This document shows positions 45,113 through 55,300 of a stretch of DNA of 64,000 nt, one piece after another. Source of the DNA: CANMXU01 sp052030545 (GTDB lineage: Bacteria > Pseudomonadota > Gammaproteobacteria > Enterobacterales > Alteromonadaceae); contig NZ_JBPDIH010000009.1 in NCBI RefSeq assembly GCF_052030545.1, positions 1 through 64,000 of the forward strand. The letters run 5' to 3'. The position numbers and the translations under genes are program-made. A model generated the notes under the pieces. It was not told where the DNA came from, did not search any database, and saw nothing but the letters and a program-made list of their open reading frames with translations. Each line of letters begins with the position of its first letter. Positions within the stretch are counted from its first letter, which is position 1.

Positions 45113-46048
45113 TTAAACTTGTAGCTCTTTTTCAACAAAAGGTTGAAAGAGTTCGCTAGGCACTATTGCGCCTTTATGTTGAATAACAAAACCTGCGGCA
45201 GCCGATGCCATCTGCATGGCTTTGTTTGCGTCTAGGTTTTGCATTCTAGCGCCTAGATAGACACCATTGAATGAATCGCCGGCAGAGGTAGTATCAACAA
45301 CGTTTTTAACCGGCTCTATGGCAAATTTGCTTAGCTTATTATCGACGTAAGCTAAAATGCCTGCTTCGCCATTTTTAATGATTAATTCACCAATGTCGTA
45401 TTTTTGACAAAAATCGTAAACTTGCTCAGCTGTGGTTAATCCGTAAAGTTGCTCAAAATCGTCTACACCGGGTAAAGCAACATCAGCGTGTTCTAATGCT
45501 AATTCAAATTGTTGTTTCGCGTGTGCCGGACTTTGCCACATACGGGCGCGGTAGTTCGGGTCAAAAACAATTTGCACCTGTTTGCTTTTCAGTTGCCTGA
45601 TAAAGGTCCAGAACTGCGCGCGATCTTGCGGATGAATGACCGCAAGCGAAATACCCGAGAAGAAAAATACATCGTCAGCGCTAAATTGTTCAACAGTGTC
45701 AGCATCAATAAACTGCATTACATCACGAGCTGCAGAGTTTTCACGCCAGTAAGTGAAACTACGTTCGCCATGCTCATCAAGCTGAATTGAGTACAGCCCA
45801 GGAATTTTAGTTGCTGAGCTAAACACTAAGTCGCAGTTGATATTTTCGCTAGCAAAATAGTCGCGCATCTCGTGGCTAAACTGGTCTTTACCTACCGCAG
45901 TGACCAAATTGACACCTGTGTTAGCAAAGGTGCGTTTTAAGTACACTGCCGTATTAAAAACATCACCGGCGAATGATTGATGCATGCTATTGGCCGAGGT
46001 TTTTCTTAACTCGACCATACATTCGCCGAACAAATAAATGTTTTTCAT
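45113..46048 (-). CDS. kdgK: 2-keto-3-deoxygluconate kinase (PfkB family)
   Basis: Sugar kinase of 311 aa phosphorylating KDG to KDPG with ATP. It has the PfkB N-terminal FGECMVELRK, the FDPNYRARMW substrate segment and the C-terminal DTTSAGDSFNGVYLGARM, with the catalytic Asp in GDSFNG. It follows the MFS gene by 17 bases and precedes eda by 75, giving the standard kdgK-eda order for uronate breakdown. Confidence 0.93.
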   Translation of the reverse strand: MKNIYLFGECMVELRKTSANSMHQSFAGDVFNTAVYLKRTFANTGVNLVTAVGKDQFSHEMRDYFASENINCDLVFSSATKIPGLYSIQLDEHGERSFTYWRENSAARDVMQFIDADTVEQFSADDVFFFSGISLAVIHPQDRAQFWTFIRQLKSKQVQIVFDPNYRARMWQSPAHAKQQFELALEHADVALPGVDDFEQLYGLTTAEQVYDFCQKYDIGELIIKNGEAGILAYVDNKLSKFAIEPVKNVVDTTSAGDSFNGVYLGARMQNLDANKAMQMASAAAGFVIQHKGAIVPSELFQPFVEKELQV

Positions 46049-46065
46049 TGATAAAGCCTTATAAC

Positions 46066-47397
46066 TTATGAATGTGCTTTCGATAATGGCTTATCGATAG
46101 TCTTTTTAGGTGTTAGTGGTTCAATTTTTGGAATTAATACCCAAACAGCCACCATCGCAATAATGGCAAGCGATGCACCAATCACAAATGCTGGCGTATA
46201 GTTACCGTCAGCGGTTAAAATTGGCACTAATGCGGTTAAACCTAAAGCACCTAATTTTGCCGCCATACCTGCAAAACCAGATAAAGTACCAACCGCTTTT
46301 TTACCGTATAAATCACTTGGTAAGGTTTGCACGTTACCGATAGCGGTTTGGAAGCCAAATAAAATTACCGCCATAATAATGACCGCTGTTGTTGGGCCGC
46401 CAGGATTTGCCATTGCTAATAAGGCTGGGAGCATGATTAAACAGCCTAAAGTAATAGTAAGCTTACGAGTTTTATCAACATTCCAACCGGCTTTAATGCG
46501 GTTTTGTGCTAACAAGCCACCAAACCAAGCACCAAACATGGCACCAACATAAGGAACCCAACCATAAATACCGATAGACTTAACATCCATGGCATAAACT
46601 TCGTTTAAGTAAATCGGGATCCAGAAAACAAATAACCACCAAATTGGGTCGATAGCCGCCGATGCGATAATCACGCCCCAGCTTTGCTTACGCGATAATA
46701 GTTCACCTGTAGATGGGTTATATTCTTCTTCAGAACATACATTGTTTGCATCAACTGTTTTTTGACCAGTTAATATGTATTCACGTTCTTCGTCAGTGAT
46801 CCAAGGGTGATCTTTAGGTGGCGCTTTGACCAAAATAATCCATGGAATTAGCCACAATAAACCAACTAAACCAATTACTACAAAAACCATTTTCCAGCTA
46901 AAAAACACCGTTAAATAGGCAATTAATGGAATGGCGACAATGCCGCCAATGGCTGCGCCTGAGTTAAAAATACCTTGTGCTAAGGCACGCTCTTTACTTG
47001 GGAACCAGTCAGCATTACTTTTGGCTGCACCGGGCCAGTTACCCGCTTCGGCAACACCTAAAATAGCGCGGAAAATACTAAAGCTTAAAACGCCTTGAGC
47101 AAATGCGTGGGCAGCAGTGGCTAACGACCAAACACCAATCGATAATACAAAACCTAAACGTGTGCCGACCCAGTCAAAAATTTTGCCAAATATTGCCTGA
47201 CCAAAGGCATACGATAAGATAAAGACAATGGAGATGTTCGCATAGATTTGTTTGCGCTCTAATGCCGACTCATCAGGGAATAACTCTTCTACAATGTCTG
47301 GCCATAAAACACTCAGTGCTGAACGGTCAATGTAGTTAATCACGGTAGCGATTGCGATTAACGCAATAACCCACCAGCGTAAATTTTTCATTTTCAT
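46066..47397 (-). CDS. MFS transporter, hexuronate/DEH uptake (ExuT-like)
   Basis: A 443-aa inner-membrane permease of the anion:cation symporter/ExuT group with about twelve helices. Family marks are NYIDRSALSVLWPDI in TM1 and GVAEAGNWPGAAKSNADWFPSKERA between TM4 and TM5. The start overlaps the KdgF stop by one base (TAATG). In this context it most likely imports the unsaturated monouronate or DEH released by the PL17 lyase. Exact cargo is inferred. Confidence 0.9.
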   Translation of the reverse strand: MKMKNLRWWVIALIAIATVINYIDRSALSVLWPDIVEELFPDESALERKQIYANISIVFILSYAFGQAIFGKIFDWVGTRLGFVLSIGVWSLATAAHAFAQGVLSFSIFRAILGVAEAGNWPGAAKSNADWFPSKERALAQGIFNSGAAIGGIVAIPLIAYLTVFFSWKMVFVVIGLVGLLWLIPWIILVKAPPKDHPWITDEEREYILTGQKTVDANNVCSEEEYNPSTGELLSRKQSWGVIIASAAIDPIWWLFVFWIPIYLNEVYAMDVKSIGIYGWVPYVGAMFGAWFGGLLAQNRIKAGWNVDKTRKLTITLGCLIMLPALLAMANPGGPTTAVIIMAVILFGFQTAIGNVQTLPSDLYGKKAVGTLSGFAGMAAKLGALGLTALVPILTADGNYTPAFVIGASLAIIAMVAVWVLIPKIEPLTPKKTIDKPLSKAHS

Positions 47398-47744
47398 TAT
47401 TCATTGTCCTTTAAAAAGTCTTCGCGAGGAGGGCTAAAGGTATCAATTAATATGCCGCCAGTAGGACATGTCGCACCGTGATCAGCATGCGGAGGAATCA
47501 TGCAGCTGTCACCAGGTTTCATGATCTTGGTTACGCCGTCAATGTTAAAGTGAAATTCACCTTCTACTACGTAGGTCACTTGAGAATGTCTATGGGCATG
47601 GTTATAGCCAATAGCACCTTTTTCAAACCAAATTTTTACCGCCATTAATTCTTCGTTATACCCTAACATTTGACGTTTTAACCCGCCGCCTATATCTTCA
47701 ATTTCAGTTTCGTTACCTGATAAAAAGTGTGCGCTCTGACTCAT
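47397..47744 (-). CDS. kdgF: Cupin protein KdgF-like (uronate linearisation)
   Basis: A 115-aa single-domain cupin without signal peptide. Metal ligands lie in YNHAHRHSQVTYVVEGEF and DGVTKIMKPGDSCMIPPHADHG. KdgF enzymes convert 4,5-unsaturated monouronates to the linear keto acid DEH, which fits between a lyase and a transporter here. I chose the ATG at 47744, five bases after GAGG. The longer frame up to 47858 lies inside the PL17 gene. It is translationally coupled to the transporter gene. Confidence 0.9.
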   Translation of the reverse strand: MSQSAHFLSGNETEIEDIGGGLKRQMLGYNEELMAVKIWFEKGAIGYNHAHRHSQVTYVVEGEFHFNIDGVTKIMKPGDSCMIPPHADHGATCPTGGILIDTFSPPREDFLKDNE

Positions 47745-47754
47745 AACTACCTCT

Positions 47755-50034
47755 TTATTTCTTAATTTCGAAAAGTTTAAAACGGCCATTAAACTTATAA
47801 TTTGAGCCATTATGTGAAAACTTGTTGGTTGTAGCATTATTAGCACTGTTAAAAGCAAGCATGTAATGCGTGTTATTAACTAAACTAATTTCAATGACAT
47901 CGATATCGTTAACTTTAGTATGTGCAAGTGCTTGTACTTTACTAACAGCGTCGACGGTAAACTCTTTTGATGGATTAAATTCACCGTGTGGCTCTAATAA
48001 ATTAACAAAAGTATGGTTTTTAGCATTTGTTTTGCGGGTGATAAACGCATTTTCATTACGTAAATTAAATAATGGATCGTTAGCACCAATTTGGGTAAAT
48101 AGTATCGATGAATCGCCATCCATTAATGATGAATGTGTATAAAATCGACCATTTTCATTTAACCAAGTAATTTGTGATAAACCATTTTTCGGCTGGGCTT
48201 TTGCTTTAAGCCATAAATGTTGATAACCGTTGGCTTTACCTAATACAGGTAACTGCGTTAATTGCGTATTTAAATCAAAATTAGTACTAATTAAGTGACC
48301 TTTATAGTGCACCGGTAAGTCATATTGATGACTGTTGTTTGATTGCACGTTAAATACGTCGACAACAATAGGTTGCTCAGCCGTCGATTTATCGCTTGTT
48401 GGTAAGTTAATTAATGCCATGGTGCGCTTTAAATTTACACCTTCATAGGCAGAATCAATTTGTGCTGAGCTAATGACAACATTGTCGTTCTTAGCAAAGA
48501 ATAATAGTTCAGGGTGGTTTTTATTGCCTACTTTTACGTTACCGTTAAAGTGCGAACTTTCGTCAACCACTACGGTATTATGCGCTACGGTTTGCTTGGC
48601 CCAGGTTTTGTTTTCTGGCAGGTAACGGCCACCAAACTTTGCTTCAACGTTTAAGAAACGTGCTGCGCCGTAGTCTGAAACTATTTCTTCACCCTTGTCA
48701 TAAAACTGCCAAGTTAATTTGTCAAAGTGACCGTGACCTAAACCTTGTGCTGCTGGCTTAAATAATAACGCTTGTTCACCTTGTACGTCTTGGCGCATTA
48801 CCACCAAGGCACCTTGTTTACCGTTGTTACCGTCACCAAAAGCGACTGAGTCAAATTGGTAAGGTGTCGCTAAGTTATTGTCTAATGCCTGTGCGACTTT
48901 TAAACCGTCGCCGGTTAAAATTATTTGCCCTTGTTGCTTAGCAATATCTAAAAAGCCGCTATCGCCAGTTAAGCCATAGGCCATAGTGACACCGATAACT
49001 AATTCAATGGTATCAATGCCTTTGTCTTTTATCGCATCGTTAATGGGGAAAAACAGTTCGTTGTAGCTTAATTGAATTGTTGTATCGATAGCGTTTAAGA
49101 CAATGCCATTGCGGTATTCAAAAATTTTGCGCTCTGGTTGATTATTTTCGATTGCTTTAGCAAAAGTCACAAACGGCATTAACGCATAACGTTGATAATA
49201 AGGCCCTTCGTTGTAATAACCTTGTGGTGAAAATAGCTCATCTAGCTGCTTTAAAAAACCGCCTTTGCCTGACTTATCTAAGCCATAAAGTGCTTGTTCA
49301 ACCCACTCTAATTCACCTAATACATAGCCAGTCATGCCAACTGCAGCCGTTGTCCAAGTGCCGTGATTGTGAACTTTGTTAAAGGTGTCTGGCGACTCTA
49401 CTGATAAAAATTTAACAATAGGGTGAAATAAGCCTTGTTCAATCGTATTTTTTTCATCGGCAGTTAAGCTTGGTAAAATCAGATCATATGCTTGGCTGGT
49501 GTGCACTAACCACACTGCTTCGTTTAAGCTTTGCCAAAAAAGTTTACCTGGGTTTTGCTTGCCCACTTTGCGTTTTGGGTGCAAAGGTAGAGTAGGGTAC
49601 AACTCCGCATAGACAAACAGCATATCGCGCACATATTGCGCATATTTTTCGTCTTGTGATAACTGGTAAATAATACCGGCATCTAACATTAATTTGTAAT
49701 TCTTCTTATGGCGTTCGTGGGTATAACCACCGCCGCCATCTTTAGGTAAAGGCACGGTAATGTCTTGGGCTATTTGTGCGTCAACTGAGGCCTTACTGTT
49801 TAAATAGGTTTGTTGAAATTGACCCGGCTGCGCAATGGCTTTGCGCATTTCCACTACGTCGTTACTGTCGATAACTAAATTCGGATGTGTTGCCGCTTTA
49901 CTGATGGCGGTGAATAGTAAGGCAATGCCAACGATAAATATTATGACAGCGGTAACTAACATCGACTTGTCTAATGTCGATGATGACAACACGTGCGCTG
50001 TGTTATCCGTTTTGTGATTATATGAAATGCTCAA
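47755..50034 (-). CDS. Oligoalginate lyase, PL17 (heparinase II/III-like)
   Basis: Exolytic lyase of 759 aa that releases unsaturated monouronate from alginate oligosaccharides. It has an N-terminal alpha-barrel with KVHNHGTW (Asn223, His224) and GYYNEGPYYQRYA (Tyr280), and a C-terminal beta-sandwich. These positions match the Asn/His/Tyr catalytic set of Alg17c-type enzymes, with GLGHGHFDKL supplying the second His. The first codon is TTG, nine bases after AGGGG, giving a 25-residue leader before a hydrophobic segment (27-47). The first ATG is at 49962 without a ribosome site. It is probably membrane-anchored or periplasmic. Confidence 0.9.
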   Translation of the reverse strand: MSISYNHKTDNTAHVLSSSTLDKSMLVTAVIIFIVGIALLFTAISKAATHPNLVIDSNDVVEMRKAIAQPGQFQQTYLNSKASVDAQIAQDITVPLPKDGGGGYTHERHKKNYKLMLDAGIIYQLSQDEKYAQYVRDMLFVYAELYPTLPLHPKRKVGKQNPGKLFWQSLNEAVWLVHTSQAYDLILPSLTADEKNTIEQGLFHPIVKFLSVESPDTFNKVHNHGTWTTAAVGMTGYVLGELEWVEQALYGLDKSGKGGFLKQLDELFSPQGYYNEGPYYQRYALMPFVTFAKAIENNQPERKIFEYRNGIVLNAIDTTIQLSYNELFFPINDAIKDKGIDTIELVIGVTMAYGLTGDSGFLDIAKQQGQIILTGDGLKVAQALDNNLATPYQFDSVAFGDGNNGKQGALVVMRQDVQGEQALLFKPAAQGLGHGHFDKLTWQFYDKGEEIVSDYGAARFLNVEAKFGGRYLPENKTWAKQTVAHNTVVVDESSHFNGNVKVGNKNHPELLFFAKNDNVVISSAQIDSAYEGVNLKRTMALINLPTSDKSTAEQPIVVDVFNVQSNNSHQYDLPVHYKGHLISTNFDLNTQLTQLPVLGKANGYQHLWLKAKAQPKNGLSQITWLNENGRFYTHSSLMDGDSSILFTQIGANDPLFNLRNENAFITRKTNAKNHTFVNLLEPHGEFNPSKEFTVDAVSKVQALAHTKVNDIDVIEISLVNNTHYMLAFNSANNATTNKFSHNGSNYKFNGRFKLFEIKK

Positions 50035-50052
50035 GATACTAACCCCTACAAC

Positions 50053-52308
50053 TTACTTGTGCTGATTATTTTTTAATACGGCGGTATGCGGCATTGGCGC
50101 ATGTAACTCTACTACGCTTGGTAGCTGGGTAGAGATGAACTGATTATCGGTAATGCGAGTAACTGGTTCGCCAACAGTGTGCTCAGTTTTAATCAGTGCC
50201 GATGTTTTAATGCGGTTGTTGCTAATGTTGGCAACCTGCACACCATGCAAATGGATAAGCGCTTGTTGCTTGTTGCGCTTGCCTTTGGCTGAGTTTTCAA
50301 CGGTATTATTTTTAAAATAAAGGTGCGGGCCAAACGTACTTTCGTCTTTACCGCCTCGGTATAAGTTTACTAAGGCGCCATCGACTTTATTAAAGCGATT
50401 GTTTTCAATAATTAGGTATTCTGCGTTGTAAATGCCTAAATCGTCTTGCTCTTTATTCAGTCTAAATAAATCGCCAGTGATGTTATTAAATTGATTGTTT
50501 TTAATCACAATGCTGTCGGCAAATGCGCGACTACCTGAGTCAAAAAAGTGAAATGAATGGTTAATATCCAGTTTTTCGATAATCGAGTTAGTCACTTCAA
50601 AACGGTAGTTTTTATACATGCCCCATTTTGCTGTTCTAGCGAGAGTATTGCCTGATGAATCTGGGCTATTAATACCACTTAGCGTTAAACCATTAAGGGC
50701 TAAGCTACCGCCATTTTGAATTTCAAATAAAGTGCCACGTTCAAACGTGATCACAGCTTGATGTGGCTGAGCCGATTTAATGGTAATCGTTTTATCTAAT
50801 TTGATGATTTTGCTAACGGTGTATTCGCCAGCACTTAGCACTAAAGTATCGCCGTCAGCCGCGTTTTTAACGGCATCAAATAAGGCATTTTCAGCATTGC
50901 TCACTTCAATGGTTTTGCCGGAGTTAAATGCGGTAACTGGTTCTTTTTTCGTGTACCAAGGAGCACCCGTTTGTGCTTTTTGGGTAACGACTAAATCTTT
51001 ACTAATGCCAACATTGCCACTATTTGGGTAAAACAAGCCATTTTCAGCACGGGTTAAACTCACATTCTGGCTTTTTATGCCTGTCGTTATTTTGTTGTTT
51101 TTTACAGGATTTGAAATGTTGTCTTGAAAGCGAATACCACTAATATCATCAAACACTGAAAAAGGTGCTTGTTGGTTTTCATTAACAAATAGGTTGTGGC
51201 TAAATTGAGAGTTTTGCGGAGTTGCTGAGCGTTCACTATCGCTACCGGCCGCTAAATGAATATGGTCAACATTAATGAAACTGTTGTTTTCAATTTGTGC
51301 ATTAACCACTTGGTGATAACGATTAATAGGCGAGTTTGGTACGCCGTTCATTACAGTAAAACCACTACCAAAGCGATAACCTGTTAACCCTTCTAAGTAG
51401 TTGTTGCGAATAATTTGGTCGCGGTTGATGACACGAATACCGCCAGTGTGGTCAACGCCATTACCAAAAAATACATTATTTTCAATAAGGTTGCCGTTAC
51501 CATGGCGCATGGTTAAGGTGCCACGCGACTCAAAAAAGGTATTATTGCGAATTTGGTTTTTACCCGATTTAATTGAAATAATTTCAACTTCGCCGTCGCA
51601 ACGGTCAAAAAAGTTATTTTCAACTAAGGTAAATGAGTCTGTTAGAGAATAATGACTGGTGCCAATACGAAGCGTTTCACCCCCATTTGAACCTAAAATA
51701 GGACGTGGACCAAAGTAATTGTGGTCGATGCGGTGGTAGTTTTCTTGGCTGTCTTTGCTATTTAAGCGAACGGCAAACGTTACGCCTTTATTGCGTTTAC
51801 CTTCAAGGTGGCTGTGGTCAAAACGGTTGTTTTTACCGTACATGCCAACCCAGTAGTCAGACTCAAAGCGATCTGGATTTGAAAAGTTGTCGATAACCAC
51901 TTCAGTTACGCGAGAATGGTTCGCCAATTCGTTTTTGTTGCGGCGAAAACTAATCACAGCGCTGCTAGGGGTGTACCCATCTTTAAACACTAAGCCCGAT
52001 ACTTTCAAATACTCACCGGCAAGGCGAAGATTTGATTGACCCGATAGAATCACTTTACCCTTAGTTTCAGCAGTCAATTCAATCGGCTGATGTTTTTTAC
52101 CTTTACCGGTAAAAAGAATTTCAAAATCGTTCCACGTGCCATTGGCCAAAATGACTTTATCGCCAGCAACTAATCTTTTAACTGCGTCTTGATAGCTAGC
52201 TTGATCTTTCACTAGGTAATCTTTTGCTAATAACTGTTGTGGTAACAAGCTGGTTGCTAGGCTAAGCATACTAACTATAAAAATTTTTGACGTTCTTAAT
52301 GGCAACAT
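50053..52308 (-). CDS. Alginate lyase, PL6 family (chondroitinase B-like)
   Basis: Polysaccharide lyase of 751 aa with a Sec signal (hydrophobic 8-28) and two parallel beta-helix domains. The catalytic region reads SNGGETLRIG, EIISIKSGKN and GTLTMRHGNGN. Lys247 and Arg268 are spaced 21 residues apart, exactly as the catalytic Lys/Arg of characterised PL6 enzymes. It should depolymerise alginate to oligomers for the PL17 enzyme encoded 18 bases downstream. A terminator-like hairpin separates it from the receptor gene upstream. The choice of poly-M, poly-G or mixed substrate is not decidable by eye. Confidence 0.92.
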   Translation of the reverse strand: MLPLRTSKIFIVSMLSLATSLLPQQLLAKDYLVKDQASYQDAVKRLVAGDKVILANGTWNDFEILFTGKGKKHQPIELTAETKGKVILSGQSNLRLAGEYLKVSGLVFKDGYTPSSAVISFRRNKNELANHSRVTEVVIDNFSNPDRFESDYWVGMYGKNNRFDHSHLEGKRNKGVTFAVRLNSKDSQENYHRIDHNYFGPRPILGSNGGETLRIGTSHYSLTDSFTLVENNFFDRCDGEVEIISIKSGKNQIRNNTFFESRGTLTMRHGNGNLIENNVFFGNGVDHTGGIRVINRDQIIRNNYLEGLTGYRFGSGFTVMNGVPNSPINRYHQVVNAQIENNSFINVDHIHLAAGSDSERSATPQNSQFSHNLFVNENQQAPFSVFDDISGIRFQDNISNPVKNNKITTGIKSQNVSLTRAENGLFYPNSGNVGISKDLVVTQKAQTGAPWYTKKEPVTAFNSGKTIEVSNAENALFDAVKNAADGDTLVLSAGEYTVSKIIKLDKTITIKSAQPHQAVITFERGTLFEIQNGGSLALNGLTLSGINSPDSSGNTLARTAKWGMYKNYRFEVTNSIIEKLDINHSFHFFDSGSRAFADSIVIKNNQFNNITGDLFRLNKEQDDLGIYNAEYLIIENNRFNKVDGALVNLYRGGKDESTFGPHLYFKNNTVENSAKGKRNKQQALIHLHGVQVANISNNRIKTSALIKTEHTVGEPVTRITDNQFISTQLPSVVELHAPMPHTAVLKNNQHK

Positions 52309-52340
52309 ATTGAACTCTTTTACAATGAATGGAAAAAGTA

Positions 52341-52374
52341 GGGCTCTCAGTTGGGAGACGTAAACTGAGAACCC
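52341..52374 (-). terminator. Hairpin with T-run between the TonB receptor and PL6 genes
   Basis: On the minus strand GGGTTCTCAGTT pairs over twelve positions with AACTGAGAGCCC (one G-U pair), with a ten-base loop, followed by TACTTTTTCC. It sits about 25 bases after the receptor stop and before the PL6 ribosome site. Confidence 0.75.
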
Positions 52375-52396
52375 TTAGACTAACTACAGCGATTAA

Positions 52397-55300
52397 TTAA
52401 AACTTCGCTTTAACACCTAGGAACAATTTACGACCTGAATAAGAATAATCAGAAATTGTGCCCGGACCACGTGTTTGAACTTGTGCTTCTTCAAGTAAGT
52501 TCAACGCTTTTAGTGATACTGAGAAGTTGCTATTAATTTTGTATTTAATCGCAGCATCTAAATAGTCACTGTCTTCTACCCAACGATTGCCTTTATGTGG
52601 GAATGGCAAGTTGTTTGGTTGGAAGTAACGTGAACGGTACTTATACATTAGGCGCATCGTTAAATCGTCGCCTTCCCAATAGATAGAACCCGAGGCAACA
52701 TTTTTAGAGAAGCCAAATAAGTTGGCGTCTGGGCTTATGCCCCAGTTAGCAGGCTCTTCTGAGTTAAAGTCTGAAATGGCATGGTTCCATGCACCTTGCA
52801 CACCTAAACCACTTAATACGCCTGGTAATTCAGTAAAGTGTTTCTGGAAGGTTAACTCAAAACCTTTAATGGTTGAGTCTTCATCAGAAACTTGGTTAGC
52901 GCTATAGGGTATTGCTTGTGAATATGGACCAACTGAGGTTGTGCCATCAGCCAAAATAGTGGTTACCGTTGGTACACGATATTCTGTGACTCGAGTAGTA
53001 CCGCCATTAAAATTTTTCCAATAACCGGCTAACGTAATTGCCATATCTAGACTTGGGTACCATTCAAGTGATAAGTCATAGTTATCAGCGGTGTAAGGCT
53101 TCATCATGTTACCTTGTGCAGAACCTTCCGCTAATGCATCGTCATAAGCGCCACATTCATTTTCCTCACTTGCTGCTGCGCTGTCACAATCAGTCAACGT
53201 TTGACCTGCAGACATTGCATTCATTGGGAAACGCGACATTGAACGATATGCGGCTGTTCTTAGTAACCATTCATCCGTTAAATGAAAGGTTAAGTTCATG
53301 CTAGGTAATACTTCGGTGTACTCATCTTTTAACGATAATCTTGCCGTTTCTTCAGAGTATTCCCAAATTTCTTGACCTTCTTCATCGATATCTTCTGTCG
53401 CTGGATCATCTTCAGCAAATGTTTGCGTTAAAATGGCTCTTTCACCCCAAGACTTAGAATTGGTTTTGGTTTCAACGTAGCGTACGCCGATATTACCGGT
53501 CACAGGTAGGTCAAATAGCTCAGTATCAATGTTGGCCATCGCATAGATTGCAGTAACTTCTTCTCTGACGTCTTTAAGTTGACCGCTACGTTTGTCTGGG
53601 TCTTCGCCAATGTCGTAGAAACCCACATCTGGGTTATTACCTTCTTCAGTTAAAAAGCCAACTTGCCCTAAATAGGCGCCAATAACACATTTTGAATCAA
53701 AGGTTAAAAAGTTTGAGGCATCACCGGCACCGCCAGCAGCACTGTGAAAGCCTTCAAGGCTATGACCATTATCACCACAAGTCATCGCACGAGCTGTTAC
53801 TTCAGCATGCTCTTCAGGATAAAGGCTGTCAAAATCATTATTTGCGCCATCTCTGTCTACGTGATCGTCTGAGTTCCAGTTGTCGTCAAGAGGGCGGCGT
53901 GAACCATCGTCTACGTTAAATGCGGTTTGAATTTCTGAGTAATCGTATAAATGTTCACGTGAATGGCGAACACCTACTTCAATTGATGAAACGACTTCGT
54001 AATCGTCGAACTCGTATTGTGACGAAAATTCTAATGCCCATACGTCATCTTCGCGTTCGTCGTTTTCACGACCATATTCAAGATAAGCGCCGCCATCGCT
54101 GCCGACAAAGCTTGCCATATCACTTACATCAAAAGCAGCGCCTTGATAAGCTTCATTTCTGACTAATTCACCACCAACATTTTGGTAATAAAAGTTCGCG
54201 TTTTCAATGGCTTCATTGTCACCAATATATAACTTAGGTACGTCGCCGCGAGAATCTAATGAATAAGCAGTGGTGCTTTCGTGACGGAATTTAGCACGTT
54301 GGCGCAAACGGTAACGATACGATTTTGAGTACGACGCATCTACCGCAAATGATAAATTGTCGTTTGCAAAAAATTCAACGTTGATACCATAGCCGTCGTA
54401 TTCATCAATTTGATTACGATTTTCACCTTGTAAGGTAAGTTTACCTTCACCTTCTTCATACAATAAGTTACCGCGACTATCGATAATTAAGGTTTCAGGA
54501 TTTAAGTTTTTAGCACGCTCTTGTGCTAACTCCATGCGTTGTTCAGTATATTCTAAACGTGATGAAGCATAATCGATGTTGATGTCCCATTTATCATTAG
54601 GTACCCATTGAAAAGTACCCACTATATTGCGACGTTCGTCTTCATCATGACCGGTGCGCCAATATGAATCGTCTGGAATAAAGAAAATAGAGTCTGGGTC
54701 AAATTTTGCTAGGTGGTCAGCGCCGTTTTCACCAAAGTGATCAGGATTGGCATTTGGACCTAAAGTGACTAAATCGTTTGAGCGACCAGGGCTTACCATA
54801 GTATCGTTTTCAGGAACGCCATTGCTCATATCACGATCGCCACAACGTTCTTGTGGGTCGAGTGTTGTGCCACCATCGGTAGTAATAAGCGGCGAACCAT
54901 CAGCTGCTCTAAAGCTACAAGCGGCTAACGTTGAGCTAGTACCATAATTTTCTTCTGGGTTAGCAGAATTACTTTGCACATAACCAAAACTAAAACCCAT
55001 ATCGCCTAATGCGTCGGTTTCAAAGTTTTGTACTGTTGATAGTTTAAATTCATTACCCCAAGGCGATTGATTATCTGCTTGAGTGTAATAATCATTGTAT
55101 GCAGCTTGTGCTTCTATGGTTGTTTCACTTTTTCCATAATCTACTGCACGTAACGAATTTACGTCGATAGTACCTGATGTACCGCCTTCGACTAAGTTAG
55201 CTTGTTGTGATTTATAAATCGTCACTTTGTCGACTAAGCTCGATGGGAATTTTTTGAAGTTAACCGCGCGACCAGGACCTGCATTGGTAATAGTACGGCC

